From positions 1 through 17,925 of the forward strand of contig JAADIF010000074.1 in the NCBI GenBank assembly GCA_013151465.1: 17,925 nucleotides of DNA, written 5' to 3'. The notes under the pieces were generated by a model, which saw only the letters and a program-made list of their open reading frames with translations, searched no databases and was not told where the DNA came from. Source of the DNA: Microcaldota archaeon (GTDB lineage: Archaea; Aenigmatarchaeota; Aenigmatarchaeia; QMZP01; QMZT01). Below, one piece after another: positions 1-5,777 of this stretch (positions are counted from its first letter, which is position 1; each line of letters opens with the position of its first letter). The position numbers and the translations under genes are program-made.

Positions 1-259
1 TTCCAACCGGTGATGGATGCTGTTTTGTAAAATCCTCATCCTCATCCGTTCTGCTTTCTTTCTGCCTTTTTTCAATTTCTTTTGAAATTCTTTCGATGTT
101 GACAATTTTTGTGTTTCTTTTCTCGTCAAAATCTTCGTAGAGGTTCAATTCTTCCGCAAGCTCGTTCAGGGAAACATATTCAAAACCAAGCTCCTTTGCA
201 AGTTTTTTTGCAATGGTAGTCTTCCCTGTTCCCGGCGTTCCCGAAATTGCTATTATCAT
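1..259 (-). CDS. AK6/Fap7-like adenylate kinase, partial
   Basis: This is the N-terminal 86 codons of a small P-loop nucleotide kinase that runs off the left edge. The protein opens [20 protein letters not shown], with the Walker A motif GTPGTGKT at residues 7-14. The following text ([16 protein letters not shown]) fits the archaeal AK6/Fap7-like adenylate kinases, which phosphorylate AMP and assist small-subunit ribosome maturation. The start ATG (257-259) has a TATA-like stretch about 26 bases upstream (281-290), so a leaderless mRNA is likely. After about residue 65 the usual family text gives way to an acidic stretch ending QHPSPVG at the window edge. That PSPVG segment matches, in the same frame, the end of the insert in the thiolase gene at 2805-2950. 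A repeat-derived insertion therefore probably begins here. The family call is fairly sure; the insertion is an inference from a short overlap. Confidence 0.75.
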   Translation of the reverse strand, partial: MIIAISGTPGTGKTTIAKKLAKELGFEYVSLNELAEELNLYEDFDEKRNTKIVNIERISKEIEKRQKESRTDEDEDFTKQHPSPVG

Positions 260-274
260 GTTAAGATTTTAACA
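259..274. repeat. Short inverted repeat at the kinase start
   Basis: TGTTAA (259-264) and TTAACA (269-274) form a perfect six-base inverted repeat. It begins at the first base of the kinase start codon and covers the bases just upstream of it. It could be an operator or chance in AT-rich DNA. Confidence 0.25.
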
Positions 275-334
275 TCGCAGAAATAAAACATCAACGAAAG
301 AATTTGATTAATTCTAAATTCAAATAGCATCATT

Positions 335-345
335 GATATTTATTA
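335..345 (+). promoter_or_regulatory. TATA-like box of the transglutaminase lipoprotein gene
   Basis: GATATTTATTA is centred about 26 bases before the ATG at 366. That is the spacing expected for an archaeal promoter producing a leaderless mRNA. It is also an argument against the TTG at 333 as the start codon. Confidence 0.45.
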
Positions 346-365
346 ACCCAAACTCAATAAAAACT

Positions 366-1505
366 ATGACGTCTCGTTATGCCTACATATTTATTGTTAT
401 ATTAGGTTTCTTTGTTATAAGTGGCTGTGTTGGAGGAAATCCCAAGACTGCAAAACTAGATATGAAGTACAATTGCACTGGTTATTGTGCAGAAAATAGA
501 TGCGATGGGCATGAATTATATAAATGTGTCTTAATGGAAGACGGGTGTAGAAGAGAATCTTATGTTGGTATTTCTATAGGAGATTGTGGTGTAGAGTGCA
601 TCGGTGCCAATGACTATGGCAAAAATTTTGAATGCGTAGATTATATTTGTCAAAAAAATAAAGAAGAAATGACAAACGAAAAACAATACACTGAGAATAT
701 ATCCGATTTCCTAATAATTAAATTCGATAAATCGTTCAATGGAACTGCTATACTCAGAAATAAAGAAGAATTTATAATCAAAAAAATTGAAAACGGAAAC
801 ATGATTTTAGAAGATAAGACATATTGCAATGTCTCGGGAACAAAAAATCTAACAATAATGTTAGGCAATGATGAAGAAATGCCTTTTTATTGGGATTTGA
901 CAGATATATCATGTAAAGATAATATTATTTATCTAGATATTTCTGATGAAGATATTAAAGAGATAAACAAACCCATTCAAGAAAGATGGCCACATAATCT
1001 CATAACATCCAATAAGGTTTCCAAGTATATCTCACACATAAAATTCACGAATAATAGCATAGATGACTTGAAAACAATTCAGGAATTTGTTGATTCTAGA
1101 ATTAGATACAGATTTGATAGTATTGTTGGTAGCGAGTGGGAATCTGCAAATGAAGCGTTAGAAAAAGGATATGGAGATTGTGAAGAATGGGCAGTTTCTT
1201 TTGTTTCATTAGCTAAGGCATATAATAGAAGTACTAGATGTTATGCGATGGTATTGACCCATCATGTGGGCGCATTCTGCATTCTCGGAGAGAAATATGG
1301 GATATATGATCAAGAAACCTCAAGGGTCTTCCATAAAAACGGCAATACAGAAAAAGAGCAAAAATATAGTATAAAAAATCAATTTACACGTTATAAGCAC
1401 GATTTCCGCATGAGTAATGACAAAGTAGAGTTCATTTTTGATGAAGATGAATATTACTCTTTTGATGATGAAATGAAATTCTTTGAGTGGATAATAAAGC
1501 AATGA
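366..1505 (+). CDS. Transglutaminase-like lipoprotein
   Basis: The protein has 379 residues when started at ATG 366. A TTG at 333 would extend it, but the signal peptide and the TATA spacing favour 366. It opens with a basic-plus-hydrophobic signal ending in the lipobox VISGC, so it is probably a membrane-anchored lipoprotein outside the cell. A Cys-rich segment follows (about residues 35-100). The C-terminal half holds a transglutaminase/protease-like core: Cys272 in YGDCEEWAV, His299/His300 in LTHHVGAF and Asp315 in GIYDQE, a Cys-His-Asp triad. Members of this fold cut or cross-link proteins, but the substrate here is unknown. Base composition is clearly more AT-rich than the neighbouring genes, which suggests recent acquisition or weak codon selection. 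Its 3' end meets the next gene tail to tail with 11 bases between them. Confidence 0.75.
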   Translation: MTSRYAYIFIVILGFFVISGCVGGNPKTAKLDMKYNCTGYCAENRCDGHELYKCVLMEDGCRRESYVGISIGDCGVECIGANDYGKNFECVDYICQKNKEEMTNEKQYTENISDFLIIKFDKSFNGTAILRNKEEFIIKKIENGNMILEDKTYCNVSGTKNLTIMLGNDEEMPFYWDLTDISCKDNIIYLDISDEDIKEINKPIQERWPHNLITSNKVSKYISHIKFTNNSIDDLKTIQEFVDSRIRYRFDSIVGSEWESANEALEKGYGDCEEWAVSFVSLAKAYNRSTRCYAMVLTHHVGAFCILGEKYGIYDQETSRVFHKNGNTEKEQKYSIKNQFTRYKHDFRMSNDKVEFIFDEDEYYSFDDEMKFFEWIIKQ

Positions 1506-1516
1506 TGCGATTTTGC

Positions 1517-1867
1517 TTAATAGAACTGAATAAGATTGCAGTTTTCGTCTAGTTCGATGAAATGATGCGCTTCCTGCCTCATGAACGCTGTGCACTGGTT
1601 CTCGGGCATATTGTCAACCGGTTGCCTTGGCTTGTGCGCAATATCGCACACCCAGTCCTTAACTACCTGATTCGAAAGGCACGGTCCTTTCGAAAGATCC
1701 ATTCCACCGCTTTTTACATTCTCGCATAACTGGATGCATGCTTTTTCCGCATCCGCTCTGCTATAAACGGTATGCGCCTTCGTGGTGGATACATCACTTG
1801 TGCATCCGGATACGAAAACCAATGCAATGAGGATGGCTCCCAATAGAACAAAAATAACATTATGCAT
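1517..1867 (-). CDS. Small Cys-containing lipoprotein, conserved hypothetical
   Basis: A 116-residue protein. Residues 1-22 form a signal peptide with a lipobox (FVSGC), and the rest is a small domain of about 90 residues with five further Cys. Phrases such as GPCLSNQVVKDWVCDIAH and ENQCTAF with AHHFIE resemble a small secreted domain I believe recurs in uncultured archaea; I know no function or name for it. GAGGT lies about seven bases before the ATG, and a TATA-like stretch lies at 1901-1910 on the minus strand. It follows the prefoldin gene on the same strand after 59 bases but probably has its own promoter. Confidence 0.65.
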   Translation of the reverse strand: MHNVIFVLLGAILIALVFVSGCTSDVSTTKAHTVYSRADAEKACIQLCENVKSGGMDLSKGPCLSNQVVKDWVCDIAHKPRQPVDNMPENQCTAFMRQEAHHFIELDENCNLIQFY

Positions 1868-1926
1868 GAGTATACCTCTTTTTGATTATTGATAATTCTC
1901 ATTTATAAAAACGCCCACGACTCTGT

Positions 1927-2337
1927 TCATCTCTTCGGAGGAGTCCGGTTTACCTTAAATGCGATTTCATTCATTTTATTTGCAAGTTGTCCCATATCAT
2001 TCTTAATTTTTCTTTCTATATCTTTTATTTCGTTCATTCTCTCATTTATGAACTTTTCTGCAGCTTCGGGATTTTTTTCCATGAGTATATTTGCACCTAC
2101 ATCCACTAGCAGAGTTTCCTTATCTGTTATCTTCCCATGGCCATATATACCGGTTCCCATCGGAACAAGTATCTCATTCTCTGCTCTAATTTTTTTAATC
2201 TCTTCTATAGCAAGCTGCGTTGCCTTGAGTTCCACCATCTTCTGCTCTACGGCAACCATTTGCTTTTCCATATCTTCAACCGTATTTTTCAGGAGTTGGT
2301 ACAAAACAATATTCTCCTCTCTCTCTCTTTCGTCCAT
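1927..2337 (-). CDS. pfdA: Prefoldin alpha subunit
   Basis: A 136-residue protein with the prefoldin alpha layout: an N-terminal coiled coil (about residues 1-48), a central beta-hairpin region containing ILVPMGTGIYGHGKI (about 56-72), then a long C-terminal coiled coil (about 90-130). Prefoldin is a cytosolic hexameric holdase made of two alpha and four beta subunits that passes unfolded proteins to the thermosome. Length and core text are standard. The gene faces away from the tRNA thiolase gene, and the two probably share the TATA-like box at 2381-2390. That would give this gene a leader of about 20 bases without an obvious Shine-Dalgarno site. Confidence 0.9.
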   Translation of the reverse strand: MDEREREENIVLYQLLKNTVEDMEKQMVAVEQKMVELKATQLAIEEIKKIRAENEILVPMGTGIYGHGKITDKETLLVDVGANILMEKNPEAAEKFINERMNEIKDIERKIKNDMGQLANKMNEIAFKVNRTPPKR

Positions 2338-2380
2338 ACAATCGCCGATAACTTTCTGCTTACTAAGTATTGTGTCTTAT

Positions 2381-2390
2381 CTATTTATAG
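2381..2390. promoter_or_regulatory. Shared TATA-like box between pfdA and the thiolase gene
   Basis: CTATTTATAG reads as a TATA-like box on both strands. Its centre is about 26 bases before ATG 2412 on the plus strand, and about 48 bases before the prefoldin ATG on the minus strand. A single bidirectional promoter is the simplest reading. Confidence 0.45.
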
Positions 2391-2411
2391 CATGTGGATA
2401 TAAATCAACTC

Positions 2412-3530
2412 ATGAAAAAGTGCTCCCAGTGCGAAAAACCTGCAGTGATATACAGGAAATACGAAGGAAGGCATCTTTGCTCAGCTCATTTTATGCGCAG
2501 CTTTGAAAAGAAGGTAAAGGCAACGATTTCAAAATACGAAATGGTGGACAAGAACGATGTCATCTGCGTTGCATTGTCGGGAGGGAAGGATTCCTGCGCA
2601 ACGTTGTATATTCTCAAAAAAATCTTCGGGAAGCGTCCCGATATCAAGATTTTCGCCCTTACAATAGACGAGGGAATAAAAGGGTATCGGGACGAAAGCA
2701 TAGAGATGGCAAAAAAATTATGCAAACGGCTTGGTGTAGAACATCATATCGTTTCGTTCAAAGACGAGTTCAAAATGACACTTGACGAAAAAATAAAAGA
2801 GAGCATGGGAGGGTCGCATACGCGACCGGACACAGCACATTTACCAATGAAGGTGGAAAGAAATACAAGGGAGCGAGAGAGTAGCATGCTCGCTAATATG
2901 TTTCTAAAGAAGCGAGAACCGTCACCGGTTGGAAGGCGAAGCGAATGGAAGAGCGGTCCATGTACATACTGCGGGGTTGCACGAAGATATATGCTGAACA
3001 AATGTGCAAGAAAGTTCGGGGCGACAAAGGTTGCCACAGGTCACAATCTTGATGATGAGGTCCAGGCAATTTTTATGGACTACATAAACGGCAACCTTAG
3101 CCGGGCATCGCGGATGGGAAAGACCCAAAATCCCTGGAATGGATTAGAAAATGGGATTTCCGATAACGTTGTATCGGCTGTCAAAGAAAAGCTGTTTATT
3201 CCCAGAATAAAGCCTTTCCGGGAGATTCCGGAGAAAGAAGTCGCCCTGTATGCAATACTCAAAGACATGGACGCGCAGTTTGCGGAATGTCCGCATGTCA
3301 CAGGCATACGTTTCCTTACGCGAGACTTCATAAATGATCTCGAAGCAAATCACAGCGGCTCCAAATATTCGATAGTTGAAACCTTCAATAAAATTCTTCC
3401 ATGCATACAGATGACAATTGAAAAGAAGATTGAATCCGGAGAAGGGAAGCTTGCAAGATGCAAGATATGCGGCGAGCCAAGTTCGCAAGAGATATGCAAG
3501 ACATGCGAATTGTGGAGAAATGGGGGATAG
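2412..3530 (+). CDS. TtuA/Ncs6-type tRNA 2-thiolation enzyme with a repeat-derived insert
   Basis: A 372-residue PP-loop ATPase of the TtuA/Ncs6 family, which adenylates and then thiolates a tRNA uridine (U54 or U34). It has an N-terminal zinc finger (C4, C7, C23, H26), the PP-loop SGGKDS (about 56-61), the conserved PCTYCGVARRY around C184/C187, ATGHNLDDE, and a C-terminal zinc finger (C350, C353, C362, C365). Family members are close to 300-320 residues. The extra length sits between DEKIKES and SGPCTYC, about residues 132-181 (nt 2805-2950). It is encoded by a sequence repeated twice just past the stop codon. The catalytic motifs on both sides are intact, so the enzyme is probably functional. 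ATG 2412 is chosen over GTG 2394 because of TATA spacing and the usual N-terminus. Whether it makes s2U34 or s2T54 cannot be decided here. Confidence 0.9.
   Translation: MKKCSQCEKPAVIYRKYEGRHLCSAHFMRSFEKKVKATISKYEMVDKNDVICVALSGGKDSCATLYILKKIFGKRPDIKIFALTIDEGIKGYRDESIEMAKKLCKRLGVEHHIVSFKDEFKMTLDEKIKESMGGSHTRPDTAHLPMKVERNTRERESSMLANMFLKKREPSPVGRRSEWKSGPCTYCGVARRYMLNKCARKFGATKVATGHNLDDEVQAIFMDYINGNLSRASRMGKTQNPWNGLENGISDNVVSAVKEKLFIPRIKPFREIPEKEVALYAILKDMDAQFAECPHVTGIRFLTRDFINDLEANHSGSKYSIVETFNKILPCIQMTIEKKIESGEGKLARCKICGEPSSQEICKTCELWRNGG
2812..2946 (+). repeat. Repeat element copy A, inserted in frame in the thiolase gene
   Basis: It begins with a hairpin, GGTCGC (2812-2817) and GCGACC (2822-2827), followed by GGACACAGCACA and ATGAAGGTGGAA, which recur in copies B and C. 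The distal part includes CGTCACCGGTTGGAA, which reappears at the window start inside the kinase gene. The reading frame gives PDTAHLPMKVE, against SDTAQIQMKVE in copy B. Exact ends are uncertain. Confidence 0.7.
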
Positions 3531-3586
3531 ATCGCTTCGCGGTCGGACACAGCTCAAATTCAAATGAAGGTGGAAGAAAAACGAGG
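3530..3586 (+). repeat. Repeat element copy B
   Basis: Hairpin arms GATCGC (3530-3535) and GCGGTC (3539-3544), loop TTC, then CGGACACAGCTCAAATTC and a stretch ATGAAGGTGGAA identical to copy A. It overlaps the last base of the thiolase stop codon TAG. It continues open in the thiolase frame and there gives SDTAQIQMKVE. Confidence 0.75.
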
Positions 3587-3643
3587 GACGGCTTCGCCGT
3601 CAGACACAGCACAAATTCAAAAACAAGTGGAAAAAAGAAGAAA
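3587..3643 (+). repeat. Repeat element copy C, tandem to B
   Basis: Hairpin arms GACGGC (3587-3592) and GCCGTC (3596-3601), loop TTC, then AGACACAGCACAAATTC and AAGTGGAA. It starts 57 bases after copy B, giving a direct tandem repeat with roughly three quarters identity by eye. In the thiolase frame it gives SDTAQIQKQVE, and that frame closes at TAA 3663-3665. Confidence 0.7.
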
Positions 3644-3670
3644 TCTGCTGATACAGGATAAATAAAGCGG

Positions 3671-3774
3671 TCTTGGCAAGCTGTTTACCTGCGTTGCCAA
3701 GATATCTTGAACGAACGCTTGCATGTGAGTTCAAGAGGTTGCACCCCAGGTGCACACATTGCGCAGAATGCGCA
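3671..3774. ncRNA. Run of four consecutive perfect hairpins, possible structured RNA
   Basis: Four stems follow one another with almost no spacer. They are TCTTGGCAA (3671-3679) with TTGCCAAGA (3694-3702); TCTTGAAC (3705-3712) with GTTCAAGA (3729-3736); TGCACC (3740-3745) with GGTGCA (3749-3754); and TGCGCA (3760-3765) with TGCGCA (3769-3774). They lie between the thiolase repeats and the mrp-like gene. I recognise no known RNA family. The block may be a small RNA, an upstream mRNA structure or a mobile palindrome cluster. The strand is unknown because all stems are symmetrical. Confidence 0.5.
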
Positions 3775-3819
3775 CATATATCCGTCACAGTTTACAAGGC
3801 GCAGTTGAGGTGATATTTA

Positions 3820-4530
3820 ATGACAAAGATTATTCTTGTCCTGAGCAACAAAGGAGGTGTCGGAAAAACGACAGTTGCGGTTAACCTTGCAGCAATCCTT
3901 TCTGAAAAGTACAGAACAGGAATTCTTGATGTGGATATCCATGGTCCGAACGTGCCAAAGATGCTCGGGATTGAAGGAAAAAATGTGGAAGTCGAGGGCG
4001 ACAAGATGGTTCCCGTGAAAGTCGGGGAAAATCTGTGGACGATGTCCATAGGATTTGTAATAGATGATGATTCAAAACCGATTATTTGGAGGGGGCCGCT
4101 CAAGGTGAAACTTCTTAACCAGTTCAGGGCAGATGTCGCGTGGCCTCAACTTGATTATCTTGTCATAGACCTTCCGCCGGGAACGGGAGACGAAACGATA
4201 TCAGTTATGCAGATGTTCAGGGAGAACTCGGTCGCGGTCATAGTTTCAATGCCTTCGAGCGTAGCGCTTCTTGATGTGAAGAAAGTTGTCAGGATGGCGA
4301 AAGAGTTCGGCATCCCTGTAAAGGGCATAATCGAGAACATGGCCGGCGAAGTTTTCGGGTTTGGCATTGTTGAAGAATTCGCAAAGGATGTAGATATTAC
4401 TTTCCTTGGAAGGATTGAGCTTTCAAGAAAAATAGCAGCAGCAGCAGATGCTGGCAAGCCATTTGTTCTGGACGGCAATTCCAAAGCAAAGGAATCCTTC
4501 ACAAAAATCGCTGAAAAAATTGTGGAATAA
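3820..4530 (+). CDS. Mrp/NBP35-type P-loop ATPase without cysteines
   Basis: A 236-residue MinD/Mrp-family ATPase. It has the deviant Walker A KGGVGKTT (residues 11-18), LDVDIHGPN (about 37-45), IIWRGP (about 88-93) and the Mrp signature LPPGTGDE (about 118-125). Mrp/NBP35 proteins bind and transfer iron-sulfur clusters through a C-terminal CxxC pair. Here the text jumps from IENMAGEVFG straight to FGIVEEFA, exactly where the Cys loop usually sits, and the whole protein has no Cys. It may have lost cluster carriage or may be a MinD-like paralogue. GAGGTGA (3807-3813) lies six bases before the ATG, so this gene uses a Shine-Dalgarno site. A TATA-like ATATAT lies near 3776-3781. The next gene starts 31 bases after its end. 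Confidence 0.85.
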   Translation: MTKIILVLSNKGGVGKTTVAVNLAAILSEKYRTGILDVDIHGPNVPKMLGIEGKNVEVEGDKMVPVKVGENLWTMSIGFVIDDDSKPIIWRGPLKVKLLNQFRADVAWPQLDYLVIDLPPGTGDETISVMQMFRENSVAVIVSMPSSVALLDVKKVVRMAKEFGIPVKGIIENMAGEVFGFGIVEEFAKDVDITFLGRIELSRKIAAAADAGKPFVLDGNSKAKESFTKIAEKIVE

Positions 4531-4561
4531 CATTTTTAATCTCCAATTCCAAAATATCCTT

Positions 4562-5200
4562 ATGGAAAGAAAGGCTCTTGCGTTGTGTGCAGGTATTATC
4601 ATAACATCATTGATTATCAGCGTTTATTTCTATCCCGCTCTTCCGGAAAAGTTCGCATCGCACTGGAATGCAAAAGGTGAAGTTAATGGATATGTAGACA
4701 GATTCTGGGGAGCGTTTGCAATGCCCATGCTTCTGATATTCTTTTCCGCGTTGTTCTATGCTATACCAAAAATAGACCCCAAAAAGGCAAATATAATGAA
4801 AATGGGAAAATACTATGAAATCATTGTTCTTGCGATAATGCTTTTTCTGCTCTATTTGCACATTCTTACGATTATGTGGAATATCGGAATTCGCCTGCAA
4901 ATAGGCCAGATGGTGATGCCTGCAGTGGGCGTGTTATTTTTTGTCATAGGAAAAATCATGCCTGAATTCAAACAGAACTGGTTCATGGGTATAAGGACAC
5001 CGTGGACGCTTTCAAGCAAAAGCGTCTGGGCAAAAACACACAAACTCGGGGGAAGGCTGTTCATGGTATCTGGCGTTGTTGCTGTAACTGGAATGTTTTT
5101 CGAAAGGGCAGCAATCTGGTTTGTGCTTGCCCCAATAGTGATTTCTGCGGCAACACTTTTTATTTATTCATATCTTGAATATGAGAAAGAGCAAAAATGA
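4562..5200 (+). CDS. SdpI/DUF1648-like membrane protein
   Basis: A 212-residue integral membrane protein. The first part has a transmembrane helix and the DUF1648 text PEKFASHWNAKGEVNGYVDRFWG. The second half has SdpI family text: NWFMGIRTPWTLSS, then VWAKTHKLGGRLF. About six hydrophobic segments are visible. Family members act as immunity or signal proteins in bacilli, but in archaea the role is unknown. ATG 4562 is preferred to the earlier ATG at 4448, which lies inside the previous gene. A TATA-like ACATTTTTAATC about 26 bases upstream (4529-4540) fits a leaderless transcript. Confidence 0.8.
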   Translation: MERKALALCAGIIITSLIISVYFYPALPEKFASHWNAKGEVNGYVDRFWGAFAMPMLLIFFSALFYAIPKIDPKKANIMKMGKYYEIIVLAIMLFLLYLHILTIMWNIGIRLQIGQMVMPAVGVLFFVIGKIMPEFKQNWFMGIRTPWTLSSKSVWAKTHKLGGRLFMVSGVVAVTGMFFERAAIWFVLAPIVISAATLFIYSYLEYEKEQK

Positions 5201-5301
5201 TTTTATATTGCATATCGAGGCTTTCCATATAACAAACGAAAGGGCAATTTCCACGAAAGTGAAAGTTATAACAGAGTGCTGAATGTTTATTATGGATATT
5301 C
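5201..5301. other. Intergenic stretch after the SdpI-like gene
   Basis: No gene is seen. It contains small imperfect hairpins, for example CAC-GAAA-GTG near 5252-5261 flanked by TTT and AAA. There is no oligo-T tract typical of a terminator. Confidence 0.3.
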
Positions 5302-5334
5302 ATGCAGAAGATTAATTTAAATATTCTTCTGCAT
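5302..5334. promoter_or_regulatory. TATA-like box framed by a perfect 10-base inverted repeat
   Basis: ATGCAGAAGA (5302-5311) and TCTTCTGCAT (5325-5334) are perfect inverted copies around a 13-base centre that holds TTTAAATA (5316-5323). The spacing to the leader ATG at 5356 would put transcription start near 5345. Such a placement is typical of a repressor operator covering TATA; a hairpin in RNA is ruled out if transcription really starts downstream of it. Confidence 0.5.
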
Positions 5335-5355
5335 TAAATTTAACAAGTGAATAAA

Positions 5356-5427
5356 ATGAGCGGCTATATTGCAAACTGCAATAATGGGAATAATAATATG
5401 AAGGCAGCCAATAATAGGCTGTTTTAG
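5356..5427 (+). CDS. Asn-rich 23-residue leader peptide before the Asn-tRNA operon
   Basis: A short frame from ATG 5356 to TAG 5425-5427. The peptide opens MSGYIANCNNGNNNMK and ends AANNRLF; 8 of 23 residues are Asn (one AAC, seven AAT), with five of them in residues 9-14. It lies 59 bases before gatC, the first gene of the set that makes Asn-tRNA-Asn. A weak GTGA (5347-5350) precedes the ATG. The position, the closed small frame, the Asn codon clusters and the overlapping alternative stems match the logic of bacterial amino-acid leader peptides. The weakness is that AAT codons arise easily in AT-rich DNA, so translation is not proven. It could instead be part of a structured RNA. Confidence 0.5.
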   Translation: MSGYIANCNNGNNNMKAANNRLF

Positions 5428-5442
5428 TTCATTGGCCGCTCG
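5357..5442 (+). promoter_or_regulatory. Leader RNA with mutually exclusive stems (attenuator candidate)
   Basis: The outer stem P1 pairs 5357-5366 (core GAGCGGC) with 5433-5442 (core GCCGCTC), ten pairs counting wobbles, and covers the leader start codon. P2 is ATTGCA (5368-5373) with TGCAAT (5377-5382). P3 is CAGCC (5405-5409) with GGCTG (5417-5421), followed by TTTT. An alternative stem pairs GCCAAT (5407-5412) with ATTGGC (5431-5436) and cannot coexist with P1 or P3. Translation of the leader peptide would change which stems form. The direction of control is inferred, not shown. Confidence 0.5.
5404..5425 (+). terminator. Possible attenuating terminator hairpin inside the leader
   Basis: Arms CAGCC and GGCTG with a 7-base loop (AATAATA), followed immediately by TTTT. 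The stem and T-tract are short, so it would be a weak terminator. Confidence 0.35.
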
Positions 5443-5486
5443 CTCTTAAATTCTCAAATCAGCATATTTCTCAAAAAGGTGGTTTC

Positions 5487-5777
5487 ATGAGCGAGTTAGA
5501 CACATCACTCGTAAAAAAGGTTGCAAAAGAAGCGCGCATAAAAGTAAGCGATGAAGAGGCAAAAAGGATAATGCCTGCAATGGAAGAAATAATCAGGCAT
5601 TTTTCCATCCTGAAAAGCGCCGAAACAGATGGAATTTCGCCAAGCTTTCATCCCATAGATGTCCGAAATGCGCTGAGGGATGATAAGCCAGAAACGCCCA
5701 TCCCGCAGAAGGACGCGCTATCCAATGTCAGATTCTCCAAAGACGGCTTCATAAAAGGGCCCCGGGCGGTGGAATGA
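5487..5777 (+). CDS. gatC: Aspartyl/glutamyl-tRNA amidotransferase subunit C
   Basis: A 96-residue GatC, the small belt subunit that clamps GatA to GatB. The N-terminal helix text SLVKKVAKEARIKVSDEEAK and the middle FHPIDVRNALRDDKPE are typical (GatC usually carries a Pro-x-x-x-x-x-x-LR-x-D motif). AAGGTGG (5476-5482) gives a good ribosome binding site. It ends at TGA directly abutting the gatA ATG, so translation is probably coupled. It heads the gatC-gatA-gatB-aspS set and follows the Asn-rich leader. A weak TTAAATTC at about 5446-5453 could be a second promoter and should be kept in mind when judging the attenuator. Confidence 0.9.
   Translation: MSELDTSLVKKVAKEARIKVSDEEAKRIMPAMEEIIRHFSILKSAETDGISPSFHPIDVRNALRDDKPETPIPQKDALSNVRFSKDGFIKGPRAVE

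Noticed and set aside
1889..2506. 205-codon plus-strand frame across the prefoldin gene
   Set aside because: It is the antisense of a well-supported prefoldin alpha gene; the Ser/Phe-rich translation has no family character.
3528..3530. TAG as a pyrrolysine codon in the thiolase
   Set aside because: The preceding zinc finger and tail end where family members normally end, and nothing in the window hints at pyrrolysine machinery.
3458..3661. 67-codon frame over the end of the thiolase and the tandem repeats
   Set aside because: It overlaps the thiolase zinc-finger codons in another frame and its second half is only the repeat translated out of the frame shared by the three copies.
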